Source of the DNA: Phycisphaerae bacterium
GTDB taxonomy: Bacteria > Planctomycetota > Phycisphaerae > UBA1845
Length of the DNA: 64,000 nucleotides
Direction: 5' to 3'
Assembly: GCA_029260115.1 (NCBI GenBank)
Contig: JAJDDW010000041.1
Span: 1-64,000 of the forward strand
The position numbers and the translations under genes were made by a program. Positions 1 to 8,415 of the stretch are shown here, in pieces (the stretch's first letter is position 1; every line of letters starts with the position of its first letter). The notes under the pieces are model-generated. The model saw only the letters and a list, made by a program, of their open reading frames with translations, ran no database searches and had not been told where the DNA came from.

Positions 1-465
1 CGTGGCAGGTTTGCCGTCAGCCTTTGTCATTTGTCCTACCCAACGATCGATATTTTGATCGTCCATCCCTTTCATACCGGGAAAATAAGTTATCCGCACA
101 GCCGCATCTTGTTGACCTTCGGACTTTGCAGGCAAGCGAAATACGGCTACGGGCGCCATGGGGCGAGCCTGAATAGCTTCTTGAACCCACCCGTCCGGAA
201 TTTTCATCTCAACACCAGTCAGCCGAAGCACTCCATCGTTAGACATGACTTCCATGCTGGCAGCCGCAGTGTTACCCGAAATGGGCGGATGGTCGGGCGG
301 GAGTGCCGACGATGGAGGGTTTACTGGCTTGACCGTCTTTTCTACCGCAGGCGAAGCCGGAAGCGCCTGCTCTTTCTCGCAGCCGATTGAAATACACAAA
401 ATAGGAACGGTGATCGTGCAAATTAACGCTGCTCGACCACTCACTGAAACTCGCTTCATCATCAT
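1..465 (-). CDS. Probable lipoprotein, C-terminus beyond the left edge
   Basis: An open frame without stops runs from an ATG at 465 to the window edge, giving at least 155 residues. The N-terminus is MMMKRVSV followed by a hydrophobic stretch ending in ISIGC-EKE, a plausible lipobox, so the protein is probably a lipid-anchored exported protein. A Pro/Ala-rich linker (about residues 30-55) follows. A globular part then contains MKIPDGWVQE and later ITYFPGMKGMDDQNIDRWVGQ-type sequence, a composition that looks genuinely coding. A GGAG lies about five bases before the first ATG on the minus strand. The three successive ATG codons leave the exact start open. I do not recognise the family. It is divergent from the DnaJ-like gene at 716, so the 250 bases between them should hold both promoters, but I see no clear consensus boxes there. 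Confidence 0.75.
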   Translation of the reverse strand, partial: MMMKRVSVSGRAALICTITVPILCISIGCEKEQALPASPAVEKTVKPVNPPSSALPPDHPPISGNTAAASMEVMSNDGVLRLTGVEMKIPDGWVQEAIQARPMAPVAVFRLPAKSEGQQDAAVRITYFPGMKGMDDQNIDRWVGQMTKADGKPAT

Positions 466-715
466 TACGCTCCAATGTTGGATGTCATTATTAGTCAATC
501 CTCTAAGTAACCCACGACTCATGACCGTGGAAGACGCATGGCCTTTACGCATATCCTAGCGATTTTGCCTGAATTTTCTACAAGTGTAATGACTAAACGT
601 TAGAATGATGACTAGGCGATGTTGGACTCAGTGAATAGAATAACCTGAGGATCGCCTATGGTGGTGTCCTGGAACAATTGTGACTTAGAACATTTACGAT
701 CGAAGCGCGACGTCT

Positions 716-1684
716 ATGCCAACATCTAAAGATTATTACGAGACCCTGGGCGTACCTCGAAGTGCCTCCGCCGACGAGATCAAACGGGCATATCGAAAAT
801 TGGCCAAGAAGTACCATCCCGACACAAATAAGGATGGCGACGCCGAAATCCAATTCAAACGTGTGCAAAGTGCTTACAACACGCTCAAGGACGAGAAGAA
901 GCGACAGGAGTATGATCAATTCGGCGCGGCTGGCGTCGGACAATGGCAGACGGACCCGCGCGGGCAGCAGGTATACCAATGGGGGCCGGACTCTAGCATA
1001 AAGGCCGAAGATCTTGAGGATCTCTATTCGGCCTTTTCGGGCCCTCAAAATCAACGCCCCAGCATTTTCGATCAATTATTTGGGCAACGTGGCCCCCAAC
1101 GACCGCCCCCCCCTCAGCCGACACGAGGTCGAGATGAAATCAAAGAAATCAAGCTATCTTGGCAACAGGCGGTTAATGGCGCTACAGTAACTGTTCGCTT
1201 AGGCCATTCGCATAAAAACCAAAAGGAATCGCTAGAAGTGAAAATTCCGGCAGGCGTAGAAGACGCCCAGAAGATACGATTGCGCGGTCGTGGCCATCCT
1301 GGCGCGCACAGCGGGCCAGCGGGCGATTTTATTTTGGTATGCAAAATTCAGCCTCACCCATTTTTCACTAGGCGAGGCAGCGACATTTTACTTGATGTAC
1401 CGATATCTGCTGCGGAGGCTGCGCTTGGTATAAAAGTTGAGATTCCAACGATAACTGGTAAAACATTGCTGACTGTACCTCCTGCCACTCAACACGGAGC
1501 CAAGCTGCGACTTCGTGGCATGGGTCTTCACAAGACGGAAGGGCAGGCGCCAGGGGATTTTTTCGCAGTAGTACGCATTGTTTGGCCACATGAATTATCG
1601 GATAAACAGCGACAGCTGTATGAGGAGCTTCATAAGTATGACCAACCATCAGTCCGACAAGACCTTGGATGGTGGAAAGACTAG
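716..1684 (+). CDS. DnaJ-like co-chaperone without zinc finger (CbpA type)
   Basis: 322 residues. The N-terminal J domain (about residues 6-70) carries the HPD motif at 34-36, which stimulates the ATPase of a DnaK-type Hsp70. A Gly/Pro-rich linker with a run of prolines follows (about 120-140). The rest (about 140-310) resembles the two beta-sandwich substrate-binding domains of DnaJ C-terminal regions, with the GRGHPG- and LRGMG-type turns. The four CxxCxGxG repeats of classical DnaJ are absent, which places it with CbpA-type J proteins rather than DnaJ itself. No strong Shine-Dalgarno is visible before the ATG. The 3' end overlaps the next small gene. The family assignment is secure. The partner Hsp70 and substrates cannot be told from here. 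Confidence 0.92.
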   Translation: MPTSKDYYETLGVPRSASADEIKRAYRKLAKKYHPDTNKDGDAEIQFKRVQSAYNTLKDEKKRQEYDQFGAAGVGQWQTDPRGQQVYQWGPDSSIKAEDLEDLYSAFSGPQNQRPSIFDQLFGQRGPQRPPPPQPTRGRDEIKEIKLSWQQAVNGATVTVRLGHSHKNQKESLEVKIPAGVEDAQKIRLRGRGHPGAHSGPAGDFILVCKIQPHPFFTRRGSDILLDVPISAAEAALGIKVEIPTITGKTLLTVPPATQHGAKLRLRGMGLHKTEGQAPGDFFAVVRIVWPHELSDKQRQLYEELHKYDQPSVRQDLGWWKD

Positions 1685-1847
1685 CCCTGCCGTCAGCGAA
1701 CAAGATCGAGATAAATTTCGACGGCATCGCGCGGGTTTTGCACTGCTCATCGCAGGTTTTTGTCTAATCTTATTCGCGTGGGGTAGTTGGTATTTTCGGA
1801 TATCCAGTCCCGATGAGGTTCCCGTTATGATGATCCATGATGACTGA
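1638..1847 (+). CDS. Small single-pass membrane protein
   Basis: 69 residues from the ATG at 1638. I prefer this start over an in-frame upstream start at 1578 because GAGGAG at 1622-1627 precedes it at a workable distance. The N-terminal 30 residues are polar and charged ([15 protein letters not shown]). A single transmembrane helix follows (about residues 33-52, [19 protein letters not shown]) and then a short tail. It overlaps the end of the dnaJ-like gene by 47 bases and the next gene by 11 bases, so translation is probably coupled. I do not recognise a family. Given its position it may tether or regulate the J protein at the membrane, but that is inference only. Confidence 0.6.
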   Translation: MTNHQSDKTLDGGKTSPAVSEQDRDKFRRHRAGFALLIAGFCLILFAWGSWYFRISSPDEVPVMMIHDD

Positions 1848-2088
1848 TTCGGCCCCCAATGCTGCCTCGCTGGCCCCGGCCTTTCTGTTGGTCCTAATGA
1901 CAACTTTCGTACTGTTTCTGACGATTTTGCTAGGCAGCTTTGTTCTGATTCGCGCTTTCCGACGTCGCCGCCAGGCGCTCAAGCGTGAACCGCACATTCC
2001 AACCGAACACGTTGACGCTTGGCTACTTCATAAACCGCCAGAAGCGCATGATGACGATAATGATTATGAAGATGATCGTGATGACTGA
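1837..2088 (+). CDS. Small membrane protein with acidic tail
   Basis: 83 residues. One strong hydrophobic segment (about residues 13-40) is followed by a very basic stretch RAFRRRRQALKRE, which predicts an N-out/C-in topology. The tail ends in a highly acidic cluster (DDDNDYEDDRDD). The start ATG lies inside the last codons of the preceding small gene, an 11-base overlap that suggests coupled translation. No homologous family is recognised. The order J protein, two tiny single-pass proteins and then an SDR looks like one transcription unit. The role is unknown. Confidence 0.6.
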   Translation: MMTDSAPNAASLAPAFLLVLMTTFVLFLTILLGSFVLIRAFRRRRQALKREPHIPTEHVDAWLLHKPPEAHDDDNDYEDDRDD

Positions 2089-2166
2089 TAGGCGCAACTT
2101 ACGAATTTGCTCAACCGAGATTGCCCATGCGATGATAATCATGTTGCGTGGACAAGGAGGATTATC

Positions 2167-2910
2167 CTGAAAACGCTGGGAAGGGTAGCATTGATAACTG
2201 GCGCAGCGCGACGCGTGGGATGCGCGATCGCATTAGAGCTGGCCCGCGCAGGCTGCGACATTGTCGTTCACTACAGACATTCCAGCGAACAAGCAGACCA
2301 AATATGTGAACAAATTAAAAACATGGGCCGTCGCTGCATCACGCTACAAGCAGAATTGTCTGATTCGTCAACATGGGAATCTCTCATTTCAGAAACCATG
2401 CAACAACTAGGCCGACTAGATATACTGGTCAACAATGCGTCGACTTTCTTAACAAATTCACCAGGCACGATCCAATCTTTCGACGTTCAACAGTGGGAAC
2501 AAATGTATCGCGTTAATTTGTTATCCGCCGCCGCCTTAGCCCACTATGCTGAACCATTCTTAAAAGCCAATGGAATCGGAAAAATTATCAACCTTTGCGA
2601 TATAGGCTCAAAGCGTCCCTGGCCCAAACATTTGTCCTATTGCGTCTCGAAAGGCGCGCTAGACACACTCACGTTGGGCCTCGCGAAGGCGATGGCTCCA
2701 ATCGTTCAAGTTAATGGGGTTGCTCCGGGAATAGCAGAATTTCCAGTCGAGTTCTCAATGGAGACGCGATCTAAGCTGATTGATAAAGTCCCCCTCGCAC
2801 GAGCGGGAACGCCCGATGAAGTAGCAAAGCTCGTTCGATACCTGATTGAGCACGGAGACTATATCACAGGGCAAATCATACCCATTGACGGCGGTCGCAG
2901 CTTGCATTGA
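2167..2910 (+). CDS. SDR oxidoreductase, pteridine-reductase-like, probable CTG start
   Basis: Classical short-chain dehydrogenase of about 247 residues. The NAD(P)-binding motif TGAARRVG lies at 11-18; its Arg-x-x-Gly variant is typical of pteridine reductases and FolM-type enzymes. NNAS follows about 80 residues later, and the catalytic Tyr158-x-x-x-Lys162 is in SYCVSK. The C-terminal YITGQIIPIDGG is typical of the family. Start choice: a perfect AAGGAGG at 2154-2160 is followed at six bases by CTG (2167), which gives a clean N-terminus MKTLGRVALITG. The only conventional in-frame start is a TTG at 2107 without a comparable site, and it adds 20 residues of unlikely sequence. ATT (2161) and ATC (2164) are too close to the site. 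Substrate unknown; a reduced pterin or a generic ketone is plausible. Confidence 0.88.
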   Translation: MKTLGRVALITGAARRVGCAIALELARAGCDIVVHYRHSSEQADQICEQIKNMGRRCITLQAELSDSSTWESLISETMQQLGRLDILVNNASTFLTNSPGTIQSFDVQQWEQMYRVNLLSAAALAHYAEPFLKANGIGKIINLCDIGSKRPWPKHLSYCVSKGALDTLTLGLAKAMAPIVQVNGVAPGIAEFPVEFSMETRSKLIDKVPLARAGTPDEVAKLVRYLIEHGDYITGQIIPIDGGRSLH

Positions 2911-2917
2911 CCTGAAA

Positions 2918-2943
2918 ACGAACCAGCGCACATGTTGGTTCGT
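2918..2943. terminator. Hairpin after the SDR gene
   Basis: An 8-bp perfect inverted repeat (ACGAACCA at 2918-2925, TGGTTCGT at 2936-2943) with a 10-base loop begins 7 bases after the SDR stop codon. No T-run follows, so it could be a transcript-end stabilising stem rather than a classical intrinsic terminator. The remaining bases up to 3172 hold nothing I can identify. Confidence 0.45.
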
Positions 2944-3172
2944 AGGGTATCACAGGCGAAGTGCGACTGAGATAGCCGTCGGTTCGCGCCAGCTGGGCAT
3001 GTGGAATCTTGGTTCACGATAGCTAAATTTGATACACGGCAAAGCGAGTGTACAATCAAACCACTTGGGCAAGCCCGGATAAGCTGTGGCATTAGCAGAG
3101 CGGTTAACTAATCGTTGAATCGGTTACGGATATTGGAATAATCGGATAGCATGCCGGGCATAGTGCTAGATT

Positions 3173-4885
3173 TTGGCCTTTCCCGAAAGGAAATCGATAC
3201 TGGTGGAACGTAATGTAGCTGACTTACTGGCAACCGCACCGCAGGTTGTCGTGTATGTAAATCTGATAAAAGTGGGCGTGGTCGTGGCGCTGACCTTCGC
3301 GTGGGGGCTGGCTGCCCAGTGGGTCGACCATGACACCGATGTGGTCAAAACCAAGAGACAACTTTGGAATATGATCACCCTCGGTGGCGGGTTGGTTGCC
3401 TACTTTGTGTTGTTCATCATCCCGTGGAATGGGACTTTATTTGCAGCAGGGCTAGCCGCATGGCTGGTGATCGCAGGTAGCGGCTTGGTCATGTATGTCA
3501 TTCACCGCAATAGCCGCGTCATCCCTGACGCTCGGGTTTTTACCATTGGCCACCTCAAACGCAAAATCGCTCGAAATCCTGAAAATAAAAAAGATTCAGT
3601 CGCTCGGTCGATGCGTGTACGAATCAGCGACCATAAAGGCGATTTTGTCGGTTCACCTACTGACCCTAAAGAACTACAAGCATTCAAATTAGTACAAGAC
3701 TTTCTATACAACTTGCTCTGGCGTCGCGCTTCGCTGGTAGATTTATCGCCTGGTAAAGATAGTTACCGTGTCATGTATAAGATCGACGGAGTAGCCACGG
3801 AAGACCGAGATGGATTATCCACCGCGGACGGAGAGGCCATCCTACAATACCTAAAGAGTAAAGCCGGTCTAAATGTCGAAGAAGTCCGCCGTCCGCAAAC
3901 AGGGCGTATCCAAACTGCCTTACTTAGCCACGCAGGTGATGTTGGATATACGGATGTACACACCTCCGGAACCACCGCCGGCGAACGCATGAGACTGGAC
4001 ATCTGCACGTCGCCCACCTTGTTAAGGTTACACGAGCTAGGCATGGCTACGCCGCGCTTAGAGTCTGTTCGAAATGATGTACTGTCGCAGCGAACTGGGT
4101 TACTGGTGGTAAGCTCTACCCCCCATAATGGCGTATCGACAACATGTTATGCCATATTGCGAAGCCACGATGCGTACATGAATAATATTCACTCTTTAGA
4201 GCGATCGTCATTAACTGATTTGGATAATATCACACAGCACAATTATGAAGGCAGTAATACGGACGTAAATTATGCCCGCATGCTGCAAACGATTATTCGA
4301 CGTGAACCAGATATCGTCATGGTCGGGGATTGCGACGATGACGAAACCGCTCAAATTGCCGTCCGGGCCGCAGCAGATGATCGCAAAATATACTTAGGGA
4401 TGAACGCCGAAAGTACCTTTGATGCCCTTTCAAAATTAATTAGCCATGTAGAAGATAACGCCTTGGTCGCGCAAGCCATGAGAGGTGTCTTGTCGCAGCG
4501 ATTAATTCGCATCCTATGTACCGATTGTCGCGAGGCGTTTCGACCAGACGAGAAAACGCTTAAGAAACTGAACTTGCCATCAGACAAAATTGAGCGCTTC
4601 TACCGCCCACCCTCAGAAAAAAAACTCGACCGCAAGGGAAGAGAAATCGTCTGCGACACCTGCCAGGGAACTGGTTACGTCGGACGGACTGCCGTGTTCG
4701 AGCTGCTAGTAGTAGACGATGCGATTCGGGCACTCATTGCGGAAGGTGCACCAATTAGCAAAATTAAGTCATTAGCGAGAAAGAACAAAATGTATTACTT
4801 GATGGAAGAGGCCTTGCTTAAGGTCATTGATGGCACAACGAGCTTGAACGAAGTCATCCGCTGCACTAAAACTTCTGAGAAATAA
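3173..4885 (+). CDS. Membrane-anchored GspE/PilB-like protein with degenerate ATPase motifs
   Basis: 570 residues. Two to three hydrophobic segments occupy about residues 24-115, unlike soluble GspE/PilB. From about 155 the sequence follows the type II secretion/type IV pilus ATPase fold, including YKIDGV and VRRPQTGRIQ. The Walker A position reads SSTPHNGVSTT (314-324) in place of GPTGSGKTTT, with no Gly-Lys-Ser/Thr. The Walker B-like region PDIVMVGDCDDDETAQIA replaces the usual GEIRDxETA. The two CxxC pairs (C449/C452 and C494/C497) of the zinc-binding C-terminal part are kept. The protein therefore probably binds zinc and oligomers of the family fold but should not hydrolyse ATP in the normal way. 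The start is uncertain: TTG at 3173 has no ribosome site, while CTG 3200 or GTG 3203 follow GAAAGG. It is 12 bases upstream of the CvpA-like gene and probably co-transcribed with it. Confidence 0.8.
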   Translation: MAFPERKSILVERNVADLLATAPQVVVYVNLIKVGVVVALTFAWGLAAQWVDHDTDVVKTKRQLWNMITLGGGLVAYFVLFIIPWNGTLFAAGLAAWLVIAGSGLVMYVIHRNSRVIPDARVFTIGHLKRKIARNPENKKDSVARSMRVRISDHKGDFVGSPTDPKELQAFKLVQDFLYNLLWRRASLVDLSPGKDSYRVMYKIDGVATEDRDGLSTADGEAILQYLKSKAGLNVEEVRRPQTGRIQTALLSHAGDVGYTDVHTSGTTAGERMRLDICTSPTLLRLHELGMATPRLESVRNDVLSQRTGLLVVSSTPHNGVSTTCYAILRSHDAYMNNIHSLERSSLTDLDNITQHNYEGSNTDVNYARMLQTIIRREPDIVMVGDCDDDETAQIAVRAAADDRKIYLGMNAESTFDALSKLISHVEDNALVAQAMRGVLSQRLIRILCTDCREAFRPDEKTLKKLNLPSDKIERFYRPPSEKKLDRKGREIVCDTCQGTGYVGRTAVFELLVVDDAIRALIAEGAPISKIKSLARKNKMYYLMEEALLKVIDGTTSLNEVIRCTKTSEK

Positions 4886-4897
4886 GGAACAGCTATT

Positions 4898-6778
4898 ATG
4901 GTATTCAAACTTCTATTTCTCATTCTATTGGTCGGCGTAGCGTTTCTTCAATCTACCCAAGGGTTATTTAGCGCACTGATCATGATGGTACTCACAATAT
5001 GCTGCGCAGCCGGTGCGATTGGCACGCATGAGTGGATCGCTGTAAACTGGGTCGCGCCGTATCTGAACCCAGAGTATGCCTATGCGGTTTCTTTAGCTGT
5101 CGCCTTCGGCATACCACTGGTGTTGTTTCGTTTAGTTGCCGACAAAACGATTACTCGTGCTTGCCTATTACCCGTTTGGGTAGACCGCATCGGTGGCGGT
5201 CTTTGTGGACTGGTGACAGCTTTTCTGGTTGTTGGTGTGATGTCCCACGCCGTGCAAAATCTTCCGTTTGGCTCTTCTATCATCGGATATGCTCGCGTCG
5301 ATGCGACCAACACAATTACGGAAGCCATCGATGGTGTTAAGCCCACGCCCCCAGATATAACGGCCCCGCTAAATGAACTCATTCTAAGTCCAGATCGCGT
5401 AGCGCTTTCCGTTGGTTCAATGATGTCAGCCGGCGTGTTTAGTGGCGGGCGTTCTTTTTTCGAAGATCATGCAGACTCAGCCCAGACTTCCGCATGGAAT
5501 AACGCCGTACCATCCCAAGTTACGCGTTATGTGCCGCCGGGATCCATTAGCGTAGTGAAGACACAACTCGTTCCTTTTGTGTATGATTATGAACCTGCGA
5601 TTCAGAACACGCAACGTGGCGGAGCGGGCAGCAATGCGGTACCTGCTTCTTACGATCCTATCGAACCTGCCAGTGGGAGTGAATTTCATATGGTCCGCGT
5701 CAAACTAAGGGATGCGGCGCGAGACAAGAATAGCTCACATATATTTTCGCTCCGTCAATTTCGTTTAGTCGGACAAGAACCGCAAGCATCTCACCTTACG
5801 CAATATCTGCCAGTAGCCATACAAGATGCGGATGCGACTCAAACAATTAATCGCCACATCAGAAGAAAAAAAATTAACGGAGGAAACTGGCCTGTTATCA
5901 ATGAATTACTCTCACCGCGTGCGGACAATAAAAACGAAATTGAAGTCGTCTTCGAGCTTCCCATCGGGTTTCAGCCAAGCCACATCGCCTATAAACGCGG
6001 CGCTTTTGCCGACGTAAGTTTTAGTGGCGAAGCCGCAGCAGAGGATCCCGAACAGCCCGCAGCCGCGGCACCTCCAGTAAATACGACCCCTCCCAACACG
6101 CCAGAAGCAAACGACGACGACTCCTCTAACCGTCGAGGACGTCGTAAACGAGGTGATAATACCAGCGACGCAACCGCCCCCAACAGTGGCCGAGGCGGAA
6201 ACATTCGTGGCATCACAACTAACCAGGGCAAGTCTTTCTTTGGAAACGATTTGCCGATGACACTTACAGCTTATCGAAAGCTTAATAATGTTGAAATTTC
6301 CGGTAGCCAAATGGCCAACGGGCACCTTGCCGGTGTTGTGCGAGATCAAGATGGCGGCACGCAACCAGAAGTGAAAAGTTTCGACGTACCTGACGACAAG
6401 AGACTATTACAATTAAACACCACACGTCTACAAACCCGCAGCGGTCTTGGCAAAGCACTTGATTTCGCATCTCGAACGATACAAAACTACCTCGTTGAAG
6501 ACGATCGCGGTAACAAGTATAAAATATGCGGAAAATATGCTATCGCCACGGTCAATGGGCAACAAATGGTTGAAGTCCAATACTTCAAAGATCAAGCTGG
6601 AACGATCGGCGGCGTTGGCAAATTTGACAAAATAAAGGACGATCACTTAAAAAAAAACTACGAATTGGTTCTATTGTTTCTTGTTGAACCAGGCGCAAAA
6701 ATCGTAAGCTTTACCACCGGAGGCGCGGCGACGCGCGCCGACGACCTTCGTGGTGAAGACCTAATCGCACCCGAATAG
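4898..6778 (+). CDS. CvpA-like membrane protein with long soluble C-terminal region
   Basis: 626 residues. The N-terminal 130 residues contain four hydrophobic helices and a motif WVDRIGGGLCGLVTAFLVV that matches the CvpA (colicin V production) family, which is usually only about 160-200 residues. The remaining 490 residues are predicted soluble. They include an Ala/Pro-rich disordered stretch with a basic RRGRRKRG patch (about 395-430) and are flanked by two regions that look folded. AAGGAA overlapping the upstream stop codon serves as ribosome site. It is adjacent to and probably coupled with the degenerate GspE-like gene. CvpA proteins are linked to envelope homeostasis and secretion, but the molecular role is unsettled, and the large C-terminal extension is not one I recognise. 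Confidence 0.65.
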   Translation: MVFKLLFLILLVGVAFLQSTQGLFSALIMMVLTICCAAGAIGTHEWIAVNWVAPYLNPEYAYAVSLAVAFGIPLVLFRLVADKTITRACLLPVWVDRIGGGLCGLVTAFLVVGVMSHAVQNLPFGSSIIGYARVDATNTITEAIDGVKPTPPDITAPLNELILSPDRVALSVGSMMSAGVFSGGRSFFEDHADSAQTSAWNNAVPSQVTRYVPPGSISVVKTQLVPFVYDYEPAIQNTQRGGAGSNAVPASYDPIEPASGSEFHMVRVKLRDAARDKNSSHIFSLRQFRLVGQEPQASHLTQYLPVAIQDADATQTINRHIRRKKINGGNWPVINELLSPRADNKNEIEVVFELPIGFQPSHIAYKRGAFADVSFSGEAAAEDPEQPAAAAPPVNTTPPNTPEANDDDSSNRRGRRKRGDNTSDATAPNSGRGGNIRGITTNQGKSFFGNDLPMTLTAYRKLNNVEISGSQMANGHLAGVVRDQDGGTQPEVKSFDVPDDKRLLQLNTTRLQTRSGLGKALDFASRTIQNYLVEDDRGNKYKICGKYAIATVNGQQMVEVQYFKDQAGTIGGVGKFDKIKDDHLKKNYELVLLFLVEPGAKIVSFTTGGAATRADDLRGEDLIAPE

Positions 6779-6786
6779 TGCTTTCA

Positions 6787-7797
6787 CTAATCTGCCGATA
6801 GAAACCGACTGACAGATTCCGGAGCGCCCGTTCGAGACGATAAGTAAGCTGCTTCCAGCACAGCCATACTAGCCAGATGATCTTCTCCTGTAGAAGCTGG
6901 CTTCATACCGCTACTCAACGCCACACCGAACTCATGCACTGCTTTGGAAATCCCATCATCCTTCGCGAATGGTGACGCTACGTCTTCGGCCATGTGCTCA
7001 CTTGATTCTACCGTGAATGATTCTGCTGTAGTTTCAACAACTCCATCTGGACCGACCCAGCGAATGCGACTGTGCGAAATTGGTGCGTTGCGATAGGCTG
7101 ACAACGTGGCTAATCGATGCGAAGAAAACCGCAACGACAAGGTAGCCATGTCTTCCGTGTCATAATTGAGTACATCGCCCGCCTGTCCGAATTTCGCACA
7201 TTGCGCAAACGCTTCTTCCGGAACCCCCATCACCGAAACCAACAGGTCTAACTGGGGATAGGCGCCATGTAGCAACACCCCACCACCCGCCCGAACATGA
7301 TCACCGCGCCAGCCATCAGCATTATTTACGCTTGCAACTTCTGCCATCGCAAACTGTACTTGTCCAACCTCTTCCGACAGCGCCGTGGCTACAGACCACG
7401 ATAGATCGGAGGGCAATGTTCGCGCGATGACAAGAGGTTGGCTCGATGTTCGGAAGCGATCGACCAGAGATCGCGCATCGCTGATATTACGGGAAAAGGG
7501 TGCCTTATGAAAAACTGCAATGTTCGATTGAGCAGAGAGTTGAACAAATTCGTAGGATTCATGAGGCTCTAATGCGATAAAAAGTGCGTCCAAGCCATCG
7601 TGCGATAATTCGACTATTAGTGATCGGTTGTCCTCATAGCTTCGAATGCCTGTATTCTCACTTATTTCGCGTGATAGATTCACATTTCGATCAGATATCG
7701 CGACGAGTTCAAACAGATCGTCCTGTCCAATAGCCGATAGATAATGCTGACCATCATCAGCAAGCCCTAAGAGTGCGACCCTAAGCTTACGCATCAT
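6787..7797 (-). CDS. Gfo/Idh/MocA family oxidoreductase
   Basis: 336 residues. The N-terminal Rossmann part (LRVALLGLADDGQHYLSAI) and the following ISDRN match NAD(P)-dependent sugar dehydrogenases of the Gfo/Idh/MocA family. The usual EKP motif after the dinucleotide fold is replaced by HKAPFSRN, so the catalytic lysine position is kept but its context is changed. The middle region with GGGVLLHGAYPQLDLL corresponds to the second domain, with the typical GGG-D/H-x-G-x-H/D pattern modified. The gene ends only 8 bases from the convergent CvpA-like gene. Its start overlaps the preceding gene by 4 bases (ATGA), making it the last gene of the long minus-strand MoxR/VWA operon. Substrate unknown. 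Confidence 0.85.
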   Translation of the reverse strand: MMRKLRVALLGLADDGQHYLSAIGQDDLFELVAISDRNVNLSREISENTGIRSYEDNRSLIVELSHDGLDALFIALEPHESYEFVQLSAQSNIAVFHKAPFSRNISDARSLVDRFRTSSQPLVIARTLPSDLSWSVATALSEEVGQVQFAMAEVASVNNADGWRGDHVRAGGGVLLHGAYPQLDLLVSVMGVPEEAFAQCAKFGQAGDVLNYDTEDMATLSLRFSSHRLATLSAYRNAPISHSRIRWVGPDGVVETTAESFTVESSEHMAEDVASPFAKDDGISKAVHEFGVALSSGMKPASTGEDHLASMAVLEAAYLSSRTGAPESVSRFLSAD

Positions 7798-8363
7798 TCA
7801 TTCGACCTGTGTAAACACCATCGTTCAATCATAGGCCTCATGACCGATGCAATTTCCTCATCCGGACGGCGCAGCAACTTTTGTATAAGTCGGTCCACCC
7901 TGAGGTTGCTGCCCGCATAAAGCATGCGAGGAAGCATGGTCTCATACTGCTGCTGTTTTGGCAAAAAAGCTTCTACATGCCCTTCCATTTCATCAGCCGA
8001 AAGTTCGAAGGGATAACATATATCCAGCGACTTACTCTCGTAATGGCCACTGCGAAAGGGGCCATAATCAATTGATAAATAGTCATCGCTAAATTTGATA
8101 CCCACAAACCCAGGCCATAGTGCGACCAACAATGACTGAAACGTTTTCCAGATCGTCACCAATGACACAAGCCCTAGAGGCAGCAAGATGATAACGTAGC
8201 TAAAATCAACCGCGCGCGATCTGAGCCCAGATACTTGAAATTCAATACGACCATATAGAATGAAGCACAGCAATGCCAATACAACAGACGCCGAAGCCCA
8301 CAACATCGCGGTACTTAGAAGCCGCGTTCGAGATGCCGCCAGTAGTGTCATTGAGTCGTCCAT
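7794..8363 (-). CDS. Two-helix membrane protein of unknown function
   Basis: 189 residues with two hydrophobic helices (about 17-37 and 53-80) followed by a cytoplasmic-looking domain containing FSDDYLSIDYGPFRSGHYE, a strand pattern that could be a PH-like or similar small beta domain. I do not recognise the family. It is translationally coupled to the oxidoreductase downstream by an ATGA overlap and follows the BatA-like gene by 52 bases, so it belongs to the same transcription unit. Confidence 0.65.
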   Translation of the reverse strand: MDDSMTLLAASRTRLLSTAMLWASASVVLALLCFILYGRIEFQVSGLRSRAVDFSYVIILLPLGLVSLVTIWKTFQSLLVALWPGFVGIKFSDDYLSIDYGPFRSGHYESKSLDICYPFELSADEMEGHVEAFLPKQQQYETMLPRMLYAGSNLRVDRLIQKLLRRPDEEIASVMRPMIERWCLHRSNE

Positions 8364-8415
8364 GACCGTTCTACGATAAACTGAGTTATATTAGACTAGG
8401 CTCACGAGAAAACAA

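Noticed and set aside
31-390. Plus-strand open frame over the left-edge lipoprotein
   Set aside because: It shares codon phase with the minus-strand lipoprotein gene, which has a lipobox and a ribosome site; the plus frame has neither and its sequence looks random.
1578-1637. Longer N-terminus for the first small membrane protein
   Set aside because: The upstream codons lie inside the DnaJ-like gene, and GAGGAG at 1622-1627 supports the start at 1638.
3070-3150. Possible tRNA-like sequence (AGCAGAGCGGTTAAC)
   Set aside because: The D-loop-like block has no matching acceptor stem, anticodon arm or T-loop around it.
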